This document shows positions 45,304 through 54,057 of a DNA stretch of 64,000 bases, in pieces. Position 1 is the stretch's first letter. The number at the start of each line of letters is the position of its first letter. Below the pieces are notes generated by a model that saw nothing but the letters and a program-made list of their open reading frames with translations, did no database searches and was not told the DNA's origin. This stretch comes from an uncultured Clostridium sp. (GTDB taxonomy: Bacteria; Bacillota; Clostridia; Clostridiales; Clostridiaceae). The stretch spans positions 62,001 to 126,000 of the forward strand of contig UQBY01000001.1 of the NCBI GenBank assembly GCA_900539375.1, in the 5' to 3' direction. The position numbers were made by a program, and so were the translations under genes.

Positions 45304-45534
45304 ATGGAAGAAAAGATTTTAGAAATATTAGCAGAAGTTTGTGAGGATGATGTGGTAAAGGAAGATTTAGATATATCTTTATTTGATAATGATTTATTAG
45401 ATTCATTATCTTTTGTAGAGCTTTTAGTTGAATTTGAAGAAAAACTAAATATAGTTGTTTCACCATCTGAAGTAACAAGAGAGGATATGGATACACCAAA
45501 TAAAATTATTAATTTATTAAAGACAAGGAGTTAG
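45304..45534 (+). CDS. dltC: D-alanyl carrier protein DltC
   Basis: 76 residues, acidic four-helix carrier. The phosphopantetheine serine lies in DNDLLDSLSFVELL (~residue 36). GGAGGG ribosome site, 18 bases after dltB. Confidence 0.95.
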   Translation: MEEKILEILAEVCEDDVVKEDLDISLFDNDLLDSLSFVELLVEFEEKLNIVVSPSEVTREDMDTPNKIINLLKTRS

Positions 45535-45539
45535 TAAGG

Positions 45540-46709
45540 TTGAAAAAAGTAGTTGCATTTTTAACAGCACTGGTATTATTTTTGCTAACTGCTATAAGCA
45601 TTGATATATTTGTTGATAGAAAATTAGATTTTAATAATCATAAATTTGGAACTTGGGTAAATGATGATAAATTTTTTTCTCATGAAGCTATTACAAGTAA
45701 TCTTGATAAAGATAGTATTGTAGTTTTTGGTTCTTCAGAATTTAGTCATGGAAAAAAGACAAAATACCATCCTGAAAATATGTTTCAAGAAGAAAAGTTT
45801 AATATAATGGCAATAGGGGCAGGATATTATCAAAGCCTTTCTCATGCAATTACATTAAGTTCTATAAGTGATGGAATGAAGGAAAATAAAGTAGCTCTTA
45901 TTTTATCACCTCAATGGTTTAGAAATACAGGAGTATTAAAAGAGGCATATGCTTCAAGATTTTCAGAAAATAATTTTATTAAAATGCTTGAAAATGATAA
46001 GTTATCTAATGAAACAAAAGAATATATGATAAAAAGAACAGAAGAGTTATTAGAAAAAGATGAGCCTACATTAAAGAGAGTAAAGTTATATGAAAAGGTT
46101 CTGTATGAAAATAAAGGCTCTATAAAAGATGATATTTTTTTTGGAATATATAATAAATTTCTTGAAGAAAAATCTAAAACATCAGTTTTATTAAGTGCTT
46201 CAAAAGAAGGAATAAAAAAGCAGAACAAAGTATTAGGTGAAGATAAAGAAATGTTATGGAATTCTTATTTAAAAGAAGCTGAAAAAGATGGAGAAAAGGA
46301 AGCTAGTCATAATGAATTTTATGTATCAGATAAATATTATAAAAAATATATGATTAAAGAACTTAAAAAGAAAAAGGATTCAGCCCTTAATAATAGCTAT
46401 TGTACTTCACCAGAATATGATGATTTAAAATGCTTTTTAGATGTATGTAAAGAACTTGATATAAAGCCATTATTAATAAGTATTCCTGTTAATGGAAGGT
46501 GGTATGATTATACTGGATTTCCTAAAGAAGATAGAGAAAAGTATTATGATAATATAAGAAAAATTGCAAAAGAATATAATGTAGAACTTAAAGATTTATC
46601 AAAGGATGAATATACAAAATATTTCTTTGAAGATAATGTTCATATAGGATGGAAAGGATGGGTTAAGGTAAATGAAAGTATTTATGAATTTAAAAAAGAA
46701 AATTTTTAA
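45540..46709 (+). CDS. dltD: DltD, D-alanine transfer esterase-like protein
   Basis: 389 residues with a TTG start behind AAGGAG. One N-terminal helix anchors an extracellular SGNH-like domain: VFGSSEFSHG holds the nucleophilic serine, and EDNVHIGWKGW holds the Asp/His pair. It carries out the last transfer of D-alanine to teichoic acid. Its final 26 bases overlap the dltX start. Confidence 0.95.
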   Translation: MKKVVAFLTALVLFLLTAISIDIFVDRKLDFNNHKFGTWVNDDKFFSHEAITSNLDKDSIVVFGSSEFSHGKKTKYHPENMFQEEKFNIMAIGAGYYQSLSHAITLSSISDGMKENKVALILSPQWFRNTGVLKEAYASRFSENNFIKMLENDKLSNETKEYMIKRTEELLEKDEPTLKRVKLYEKVLYENKGSIKDDIFFGIYNKFLEEKSKTSVLLSASKEGIKKQNKVLGEDKEMLWNSYLKEAEKDGEKEASHNEFYVSDKYYKKYMIKELKKKKDSALNNSYCTSPEYDDLKCFLDVCKELDIKPLLISIPVNGRWYDYTGFPKEDREKYYDNIRKIAKEYNVELKDLSKDEYTKYFFEDNVHIGWKGWVKVNESIYEFKKENF

Positions 46710-46833
46710 AAAAAACAGTTTAAGTTTTTTTAAATATGTTTTGTTTTTTTACATAATAATGATGTGTATTTATGGATATTTTCTTTTAGCTAATTTATCT
46801 ACTGCACCTAAATTTATCTATTCACAATTTTAA
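46684..46833 (+). CDS. dltX: DltX, teichoic acid D-alanylation microprotein
   Basis: 49 residues: a basic start (MNLKKKIFKKNSL), one membrane helix and the C-terminus KFIYSQF. DltX is defined by one helix and a terminal FxYxxF motif that carries D-alanine between DltB and DltD; FIYSQF fits exactly. It sits after dltD, overlapping it in another frame, whereas many Bacilli have dltX before dltA. The ribosome site is weak (AAGG about 15 bases upstream), which is consistent with coupling to dltD. Confidence 0.85.
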   Translation: MNLKKKIFKKNSLSFFKYVLFFYIIMMCIYGYFLLANLSTAPKFIYSQF

Positions 46834-46957
46834 AGCTGTTAAATAAGAAAATAAGAAGAAAAGTTGTTGCATAAAAAACTTCAAAGAAAATATATAATAT
46901 ATTTAAAATGTTATATATTTTCTTTGAACATTTATTAATGTAACAGCTTCTTTTTTT
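46832..46957 (+). terminator. Nested hairpin terminator of the dlt operon
   Basis: An inner 18-bp perfect inverted repeat (46880-46897 with 46911-46928, 13-base loop) is enclosed by an outer 9-bp pair AAGCTGTTA (46833-46841)/TAACAGCTT (46941-46949) followed by seven T. The gap to the next gene contains no other feature. Confidence 0.75.
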
Positions 46958-47000
46958 ATGTTAAAATAATAATATATTTTTTTATTGGAGAGAAATTAGT

Positions 47001-47714
47001 ATGAATGAAAAATTAAAAAATTTAAAAGACAAAAAGGTTATTTTTTTAGTAATTTCTATAATTATAGCATTTATGCTTGGAATGTTTTTTGCAAGTTCTT
47101 TAAAAGTAAAGAAAGAAAATATAAAAGAAAACCCTTTAAATTCAACTGAATATAATTCTAAAGTATTAGAACTTTTAAATTCTATAGCTGGAATAAAAGC
47201 TGAAGATTTAGAAATAATAAATAATCCTGTAAGACTTCAAGGAACTTTATTTGCACCAAAAGAAGCTATTTTAAATGGAATAAATTATTTTTTAGAAGAA
47301 ACAGAAAATGAAAAAATGGAAAATGTAGCAATGTATACAGAAAAAGAATATGTTACTATTTCTGTTGATTATAAAGTAACAAAGAATATAACTACACCTA
47401 TTGAAGTTAAAATTTATCCTAAATTAAATGATAATAAGGATTTAGTTATTAACATAGAAGAAATTAAACTTTTAGATATAAAGTTACCTAAATTGATAGT
47501 TAATATAGTAATGGATAGCTTTATAAAGGATTGGTTTCCTAAAGAAGATAATAATATTGAATTTACTAAAGGTGCTGTAATAATAGATAAAGAAAATTTT
47601 AATGAAATAGACCTTGAAAATTTAGAAGTTGAAGAAGATGGATTAAGAATAAAAGCAGTTATTAAGTTAGAGGAAGTAATAGATAAAAAGGGGATAAATA
47701 AAAGTGATACCTAA
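47001..47714 (+). CDS. Membrane-anchored protein, possibly YpmS/DUF2140-like
   Basis: 237 residues. N-terminal helix (~12-32), extracellular beta-rich region. The layout (short cytoplasmic start, one helix, a ~200-residue domain with repeating aliphatic strands) resembles YpmS-type proteins, but I see no diagnostic motif. It overlaps the helicase gene by 11 bases, so the two are translated together. Confidence 0.6.
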   Translation: MNEKLKNLKDKKVIFLVISIIIAFMLGMFFASSLKVKKENIKENPLNSTEYNSKVLELLNSIAGIKAEDLEIINNPVRLQGTLFAPKEAILNGINYFLEETENEKMENVAMYTEKEYVTISVDYKVTKNITTPIEVKIYPKLNDNKDLVINIEEIKLLDIKLPKLIVNIVMDSFIKDWFPKEDNNIEFTKGAVIIDKENFNEIDLENLEVEEDGLRIKAVIKLEEVIDKKGINKSDT

Positions 47715-50283
47715 TAAAGAGCAAAAAGAGTTAATAAATGAATTAGATAAAAATATATTACTTATTGCTTCAGCAGGAACAGGAAAAACTGAAGCAATGG
47801 CTTTAAGGATTGTAAATATAATAAAAAGTAATAAAGGAAAATTAGAGGAAATATTATGTATAACCTTTACTAATAAAGCCTGCAAAGAAATGAAGGAGAG
47901 AATAGAAAAAACTCTTTTAAAGGAGTCAAAAGATATAACAATTAAAACTTTCCATTCTTTTTGTTTAGATATAATAAAGGATAATGCAAAGAAAAAAACA
48001 GATATTTTTACTGATTTTACCATTATAGATGAAGATGATAGTAAAGAAATAATAGAAAAAATTAACAATGTTTTTTCACTTAAAGCTATGTATGATTTTA
48101 TTTCAATGGTAAAAAACACAAGAATTAAACTAAATTATATTACAGAAGATACAATTAATGATTATAAAAGGGTAATTAAATATTTATTTAATGAAAAGAG
48201 AGAAGAAATTATAGAAATATGTACAGCAAAAAAAGATTATGAAAGAGTTTTAGATTATAATCTTTTAAAAGCTCTTGAAAGGTATGGAGATATACTTGTT
48301 AATAAATATAATAATGAGCTTAGAAAAAATCATATGCTTGATTTTAGTGATTTAATAATAGAGGCAAAAAAATTATTTGAAGATGAGGAAATAGTTAATA
48401 AGTATAAAAATAAATATAAGTATATAAATATTGATGAAGTTCAAGATACAAGTTTTGTAGAGTATAAAATAATAGAAAAAATTTTTCAAGGTAATAATAT
48501 ACTTTTTTGTGGAGACAAATTTCAAACAATTTATGTTTGGCGTGGCTCAAAGCCTAAGGATATTGAAGAAGATTTTAAAAATAAATATAATCCTAGAATT
48601 ATTCAATTTTCAAAAAACTATAGAGGAACTAAACTTCTTACTAAAGCTTCAGATGAATATTTAAAAAATGCTTTTAATGAGGAATATAAAGAAGCTTATT
48701 TAAAGGATATAGAAGCTGTAAGTGATTATGAAGGAGAAAAAATAACTTATAAGGCTCTTTCAAGTAGAAAAGAAGAGGCAGAATATATAAATAAAACAAT
48801 AGATGAAATCTACAATAAGGATAACTCTAAAAAGAAAATATGTATATTAACTAGAAGCAATTTTATAAATATTGAATTAAGTGAGTATTTAAAAAATAAC
48901 TCTTCTAAATATGAATTTGCCCTTGTTGACCAGTATAAGTTTTTTAGAAGGGAAGAAATTAAAGATATAACAGCCTTTTTTAAAATAATAGTTAATAAAA
49001 ATGATTCTGTAAGCCTTGAAAGAATATTAAATAAATTTTCTAAAGGAATTGGAGCAAAAACTATAGAAGAAATTCAATCAAAACATTATAAAGAAGTAGG
49101 AGTAAAGCTTACAGATTTTATAGAAGAAAATATAAATGGAGAATATTTTTCAAGTTTATTAGACACCTATGAAAATGGTGGCAAAATTATAGTTTTTGAT
49201 GTAGAAAGTACAGGAGTAGATGTTACTAAAGATGAAATAATACAAATTGCAGCAATAAAAATAGATAAAGAAGGAGAGGTTATAGATACCTTTGAAAGAT
49301 TTATAAAACCTAATAAATCAGTTGGAAATTCAGTTTTAGTACATGGCTTTAGTGATGAATATTTAAAAGAATATGGAGAGAATAAAGAAAAAGTTTTTAA
49401 AGAATTTTTAGATTATTCAAAGGATGCTTTAATTATTGGACATAATGTAAATTATGATATAAGTATATTAAATAGTGAACTTGAAAGATGCAAAATGAAT
49501 AAGCCTATATTTAAAGGAGTATATGATACTTTAGATATATATAGAAGATTTTATCCTAATTTACCTAATCATAAATTAGAAACTTTAAGTAAAATTTTTC
49601 CTATAAAACATAATCCAAGCCATAATGCTTTAGATGATGTAAAGGCAACAGCTTATTTACTTGTATATGCTATAAATGAAAAAATAAGAAAAACTTCCTT
49701 TGAAAGAATAGGACTTATAGGAAAACATATAAAATCTTTTAAAGAAGTTTCAATAAATATAAATAAACTAATAGAAGAAAGCTATAATAAAAGACCTTAT
49801 GAGATTATAGATTATATATTAAGTAACTTTAATTTCCAAAATAAATATGGAGATAAAAAAGAAGAAAAATTTAATAGAATAAATGACTTTAAAGAGTTTT
49901 TAAAAATATTTGATGATAAAGAAAAAAGTAGTAGAGATTCTTTAAGAGATGTTGTAAGTTTAACTTCTTTATCAAATGGAGAAATAGAAGAATTAATGAT
50001 TGAAAGAACAGGAAAAGAAAGAATACCAATAATAACAGTTCATCAAGCAAAGGGCTTAGAATTTGACTATGTATTTTTAGCAGGCCTTGAAGAAAAAGTA
50101 TTTCCATCCTACCAAGCAATAAATAAAAAAGATTTAACAGAAGAAAAAAGACTTTTTTATGTAGCTATAACAAGGGCAAAAAAGAAGTTATATTTAACAA
50201 ATAGCAAAATAAATAAATGGGGAAGACCTACAGAAACAAGTAGATTTATTAAGGATATTAATTTTAAATATATGATAAAATGA
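47704..50283 (+). CDS. UvrD/Rep-type helicase with embedded DEDDh exonuclease
   Basis: 859 residues, GTG start after AAGGGG. Superfamily 1 helicase motifs: ASAGTGKT (22-29), TFTNKACKEM, NIDEVQDTS, FCGDKFQTIYVWRGS, SKNYRGT, and at the end VHQAKGLEFDYVFLAG (~777) and RLFYVAITRAKKKLYL. Residues ~493-660 insert a DnaQ-like 3'-5' exonuclease (FDVESTG, HNVNYDISIL, HNALDDVKAT). It would unwind and trim DNA. It precedes the DUF262 gene by 44 bases with no terminator, so it may share its transcript. Confidence 0.9.
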   Translation: MIPNKEQKELINELDKNILLIASAGTGKTEAMALRIVNIIKSNKGKLEEILCITFTNKACKEMKERIEKTLLKESKDITIKTFHSFCLDIIKDNAKKKTDIFTDFTIIDEDDSKEIIEKINNVFSLKAMYDFISMVKNTRIKLNYITEDTINDYKRVIKYLFNEKREEIIEICTAKKDYERVLDYNLLKALERYGDILVNKYNNELRKNHMLDFSDLIIEAKKLFEDEEIVNKYKNKYKYINIDEVQDTSFVEYKIIEKIFQGNNILFCGDKFQTIYVWRGSKPKDIEEDFKNKYNPRIIQFSKNYRGTKLLTKASDEYLKNAFNEEYKEAYLKDIEAVSDYEGEKITYKALSSRKEEAEYINKTIDEIYNKDNSKKKICILTRSNFINIELSEYLKNNSSKYEFALVDQYKFFRREEIKDITAFFKIIVNKNDSVSLERILNKFSKGIGAKTIEEIQSKHYKEVGVKLTDFIEENINGEYFSSLLDTYENGGKIIVFDVESTGVDVTKDEIIQIAAIKIDKEGEVIDTFERFIKPNKSVGNSVLVHGFSDEYLKEYGENKEKVFKEFLDYSKDALIIGHNVNYDISILNSELERCKMNKPIFKGVYDTLDIYRRFYPNLPNHKLETLSKIFPIKHNPSHNALDDVKATAYLLVYAINEKIRKTSFERIGLIGKHIKSFKEVSININKLIEESYNKRPYEIIDYILSNFNFQNKYGDKKEEKFNRINDFKEFLKIFDDKEKSSRDSLRDVVSLTSLSNGEIEELMIERTGKERIPIITVHQAKGLEFDYVFLAGLEEKVFPSYQAINKKDLTEEKRLFYVAITRAKKKLYLTNSKINKWGRPTETSRFIKDINFKYMIK

Positions 50284-50327
50284 ATATAACATATATAAGC
50301 TAGATTTTATTAATGGAGAGTGAATAA

Positions 50328-51530
50328 ATGGATAAAGAACAGTTGATGTTAAAGTTAGATGAAGAAGATGATAAAATTACAGATGAGCCAGATTATAGCT
50401 ATATAAATAATATAAGTATAACTCAAAATAAAGTAGATTTAGCCTTTAAAACTCTTATAGAGGGATTTGATGAAGCATTATATGTAATTCCTAAATATCA
50501 AAGGAAATATATATGGAAAAAAGAGCAGGTAGAAAATTTAGCAATTTCTTTAATAAGAGGATTACCTATACCTCCTATATATGTATATAGAAATAAAAAT
50601 AATCAAATGGAGATATTAGATGGTCAACAAAGAATTATGAGTTTATTTTTATATTATAAGGGTAAATATATAAAAAATATTACTAATACACAAATTGAAT
50701 TACAAAAATTAATGAGCAATGAAGATTTATTAAATGGTAAAAAGAAGTTTGGAGAAATATTAGAAGAATTTTATGAATTAAAAGATGTAAATTATAAATT
50801 AAAATATATTGAAGATAAGAAAGAAAAGGAATTAGATATTACTTATGCTACTCTTCCAACATCTATAAAAAGAAGTGTTAATTATACTATAATATCAGTA
50901 ATAGAAATAAAGGTTAATAGTAATGATAGTAATAAAAATAGAGTTTTATATAAAGTATTTGAAAATTTAAATAGTGCAGGAACACCACTAAAAAATCAAG
51001 AATTAAGAAATGGTGTTTATCAATCTCCTTTTTATGATATGCTTCATGAAATAAATAATAATAATTTAAAATGGAGAGAAATTTATGGAGAAAAACATCC
51101 TAATAGTAAAGATGTTGAATTGTTACTTAGATTTTGTGCTATTAAACATAACTTTAAATTGGTAGGAGAAGAAATAGTTATAGAAAATTATAATAATTCA
51201 TATCCACAATTATTAAATGATTTTTCAGATGGAGCTATTAATTTTAATGAAGAAGAAATTAAATATTATAAAAAATCTTTGGAAAAATTTATAAATAGAG
51301 TGGAAATCAAAAGCAAAAAACCAAGATTACTATTAGAAAGTTTATATCTAGCTAGTCAGTATGTAGGTGGAGATTATAAAATAAATGATGAAATTTGTAA
51401 TGAATTATTAGATGATGAAGAATATACAAAAAATACATTAAGTTCGTCATCATCTAAATCAAAAGTTACAGCGAGGTTTAATTATGTCTATAGAAAGTTA
51501 CAACAATATGTTAAAAGAAATAAAGGATAA
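50328..51530 (+). CDS. DUF262 (ParB/Srx-fold) protein, first gene of a putative defence module
   Basis: 400 residues, ATG with a GGAGAG site. The N-terminal DUF262 domain has IPKYQRKYIWKKEQ (YQR at 57-59), LIRGLPIPPIYVY and ILDGQQRIMSL (DGQQR 98-102), the nucleotide-binding signature also seen in GmrS and SspE. Then FENLNSAGTPLKNQELRNGVY (~215-235) is the second conserved block. No DUF1524 nuclease is fused; the nuclease appears as a separate gene two places downstream. A Ser run at ~381-385 precedes the end. The next gene overlaps by 47 bases. Confidence 0.88.
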   Translation: MDKEQLMLKLDEEDDKITDEPDYSYINNISITQNKVDLAFKTLIEGFDEALYVIPKYQRKYIWKKEQVENLAISLIRGLPIPPIYVYRNKNNQMEILDGQQRIMSLFLYYKGKYIKNITNTQIELQKLMSNEDLLNGKKKFGEILEEFYELKDVNYKLKYIEDKKEKELDITYATLPTSIKRSVNYTIISVIEIKVNSNDSNKNRVLYKVFENLNSAGTPLKNQELRNGVYQSPFYDMLHEINNNNLKWREIYGEKHPNSKDVELLLRFCAIKHNFKLVGEEIVIENYNNSYPQLLNDFSDGAINFNEEEIKYYKKSLEKFINRVEIKSKKPRLLLESLYLASQYVGGDYKINDEICNELLDDEEYTKNTLSSSSSKSKVTARFNYVYRKLQQYVKRNKG

Positions 51531-52443
51531 AATAGAAAATGAAAAATTAAAATATAAAAATGCTATTATTATAGGGGATAATTCAAGTGGGAAATCAGAA
51601 TTACTTAGAAATATTTTAATGGATAAAAAAGAAGGGTATTATTTTATAGATTCAGTAAATAGAAGTTTTAATTATGAAAAAATAGGAGATATACAAAAAA
51701 TAAGTAATACTTATATAAATGTATTAAAACATAGACTAGAAGAAAATATTTTTAATTTAAATGATAGCTTTGATTTTAATAAAACAGGTATAGGATTTAT
51801 TGAAGAGGTATATTTAAATTTTGAGGAAGAACTAAAAATGTTAATTAAAGATTTTCTTAATGTAGATTTTGATATTGCTATTGAAGATAATTTAATATTA
51901 GGAAAAAAACAAAAATTGTTAATAGATAAAAATGTAGAAAAGTTATCTAGTGGGTATCAAGCTATAATAAGGATTTTTTTAGAACTATTATATTTTAAAA
52001 ATTCTTATAATAATATAAATAAAAATCCAATAGTAGTAATTGATGAGATAAATGAATTTTTATCTACAAAAAATGAAAAAAAATTTTTACCATTCCTAAT
52101 GAAAAAGTTTAATAATATGAATTTTATCATAACTACACATTCAGCAGATGTAATAGCAAGTTCTATTGATTTTAATATTATTGTTTTAAAAGGAAATAGT
52201 TATGAATGTCTAGATGGAAATGATTTTTCAACTGTAACAGATGCAAGAGAGATATTTGAAAAAATTTACAAATTAAGTGATAACAATATGGCAAATGATA
52301 TAGAATTTGAACTTAGAAATTTACTAAATTTTAAAATTTCTGGAACATGGACAGAGAAAGAAGAAACTAAATTAAATAAAATTGAAAAAGAAAAATTAAC
52401 TAACTCTCAATTACTTATATTAAATGAGATAAAAAGTTGGTGA
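51484..52443 (+). CDS. Compact ABC/AAA-type ATPase, second gene of the module
   Basis: 319 residues. Walker A GDNSSGKS (31-38), ABC-type signature LSSGYQAI (~154), Walker B IVVIDEINEF (D187, E188) and H-loop TTHSADV (~H219). The order and spacing follow the OLD/RecF/PtuA type of ATPase, but without a long coiled coil or a Toprim domain, so it has no nuclease of its own. The ATG at 51484 has GAGG 8 bases upstream, inside the DUF262 gene; the 47-base overlap implies fixed stoichiometry. Confidence 0.88.
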   Translation: MSIESYNNMLKEIKDKIENEKLKYKNAIIIGDNSSGKSELLRNILMDKKEGYYFIDSVNRSFNYEKIGDIQKISNTYINVLKHRLEENIFNLNDSFDFNKTGIGFIEEVYLNFEEELKMLIKDFLNVDFDIAIEDNLILGKKQKLLIDKNVEKLSSGYQAIIRIFLELLYFKNSYNNINKNPIVVIDEINEFLSTKNEKKFLPFLMKKFNNMNFIITTHSADVIASSIDFNIIVLKGNSYECLDGNDFSTVTDAREIFEKIYKLSDNNMANDIEFELRNLLNFKISGTWTEKEETKLNKIEKEKLTNSQLLILNEIKSW

Positions 52444-52447
52444 TAGG

Positions 52448-53230
52448 ATGCCAAAAGATATTTTTTTATTAGATATACCAAATTTTGAACCTCAATATAA
52501 TAGTGATACTATATATTCATATGAAGGAGATGGAAAAGAAAATCTAAAAAAGGTTTTAATAAAAGCTTCAAGGGGATATTGTATGTATTGTTATGCTAAA
52601 GTTTTAGTAGACAGAAAAAATTTTGGCCATTTAGAGCATTCCATTGAAAAAGTTAATTGTGATAAATTAGTTAATTGTTTAGCCAATATTTCAATAACCT
52701 GTTCTAAATGTAATTTATCCTTCAAAAAAAGAGGAGATAATCAAAGAAGATTAACAGTAGAAGAGATAAATAACTTTGAACAATCTACCAAATGTTCAAC
52801 TAAGTGTTTAAACAGTTGTGAAGAATATAAAAAATTAAGAAATATATATATTAAAAAATCAGAAGCAGAAATAATTTTGCAACCATTTGGAGTAAAAAGT
52901 GAAAAAACAAATAAATATTATTTAATTCAATATGACATATTAAATCAAAAATTTATTCCTAGTGTTTTATATGAATATACTGATGAAGAAAAACTATTTA
53001 TAGAAAGACATATTAATAGATTTAATTTAAATGATACAAAATATAGAACAAAAGAATTTTCTAAATTTATTGAGGATGTGGTAGAATATAAAGTAATCCC
53101 TAAAAAGGATAGATATTGCAATTTGATTGTAGATTTATTTATAGAATCACTAGAAGGATTTTCAAAAGAAAAAGTTATAAAAATATGTGAATTTATATAT
53201 AAACAATTAGTTATTAAGAATAAACTGTGA
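52448..53230 (+). CDS. HNH endonuclease-like protein, third gene of the module
   Basis: 260 residues, 4 bases after the ATPase stop. Zinc/HNH core: C45-x2-C48 (GYCMYCYA), H61-L-E-H64, N80 in LANISITC, C85-x2-C88-N89 and K93 (CSKCNLSFKKRGD). This is the treble-clef HNH seen in PtuB and related defence nucleases. Residues ~105-125 add further cysteines (KCSTKCLNSCEEY). The C-terminal half is helical with no motif. It is the probable effector of the module. Confidence 0.85.
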   Translation: MPKDIFLLDIPNFEPQYNSDTIYSYEGDGKENLKKVLIKASRGYCMYCYAKVLVDRKNFGHLEHSIEKVNCDKLVNCLANISITCSKCNLSFKKRGDNQRRLTVEEINNFEQSTKCSTKCLNSCEEYKKLRNIYIKKSEAEIILQPFGVKSEKTNKYYLIQYDILNQKFIPSVLYEYTDEEKLFIERHINRFNLNDTKYRTKEFSKFIEDVVEYKVIPKKDRYCNLIVDLFIESLEGFSKEKVIKICEFIYKQLVIKNKL

Positions 53231-53277
53231 ATTTGAAAATAATTATTTAGTAAAAAGCATTTTTAGGAGGGGTAAAA

Positions 53278-54057
53278 ATAAAGACTTTCTTCTTAGGAAT
53301 AAAGGAAATAAATAAATCTTATAAAATAATATTTTTTAATAAAAATATATTGTTAAGATTAACAGAAAGTATAATGATAATTTTGTCAGAAGGCTCTTGC
53401 TTTTTAGGAATATATATTTTATTTGGAAGGTATTTTAAAGTATCTTCCATTTTTAAAATTATATTTCTTTTAATAGTATATATAATTTTTCATTATTTAA
53501 TTGGATATATTCTTCTTATTTCTTCAAGGATACATGAATTTATGAAGAAAAGTGTAGAAGATAGTATAGAAGGATATTTTTTGTTAAGTTATTTTATTAC
53601 AAGTATATATTCTTTTTTCTTAATAATTTTTCCTAAAAGTATAAAAATGTTTTTTATACCAGGTATTTTAGGGATTATAATATGTTATATAATTAATTTA
53701 AAAATCTTATTTAAAATTATGAGAAATCCAAAAAATATTAAGTTTACTAAAGCTGATTCATCAAGCTTATCTAAATTAATGGTAGCAGCTTTAGTTATAG
53801 TAAGTATGATTATAATAAATTTATATTTAGGAGTATGTCTTATAAAAGCATATGATGTAAATGCTTTTTCAAACAATCCAAGTAATTTTGATTTATTATA
53901 TTTTACCATAACTACATTTACAACTATTGGTTTTGGAGATATTGTACCACTAAATTTTTATGCTAAGCTTATGACAATTTTAATTGCTTTTAGTAGTGTA
54001 GTTGTAATTACAATATTTCTTGGAAGTATTTTTTCATATAAAAAGGAGAAACTATGA
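53278..54057 (+). CDS. Potassium channel, possible ATA start
   Basis: About 259 residues if translation begins at ATA 53278; the first standard in-frame start is TTG 53350 (235 residues), which has no ribosome site. A strong AGGAGGGG lies at 53264-53271, exactly spaced for the ATA. Six hydrophobic segments; the last two enclose the selectivity filter TFTTIGFGDIVPL. It is a voltage-gated-like or two-pore-helix potassium channel. The last 4 bases overlap the next gene (ATGA). Confidence 0.8.
   Translation: MKTFFLGIKEINKSYKIIFFNKNILLRLTESIMIILSEGSCFLGIYILFGRYFKVSSIFKIIFLLIVYIIFHYLIGYILLISSRIHEFMKKSVEDSIEGYFLLSYFITSIYSFFLIIFPKSIKMFFIPGILGIIICYIINLKILFKIMRNPKNIKFTKADSSSLSKLMVAALVIVSMIIINLYLGVCLIKAYDVNAFSNNPSNFDLLYFTITTFTTIGFGDIVPLNFYAKLMTILIAFSSVVVITIFLGSIFSYKKEKL

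Noticed and set aside
47704..53230. Naming the locus Gabija (helicase + ATPase)
   Set aside because: Gabija needs an OLD ATPase-Toprim nuclease; the ATPase here has no Toprim domain and the helicase carries its own exonuclease.
51484..53230. Calling the ATPase and HNH genes plain Septu
   Set aside because: The ATPase is shorter than typical PtuA, and a DUF262 gene overlaps it by 47 bases, so it would be an incomplete description; relationship stays open.
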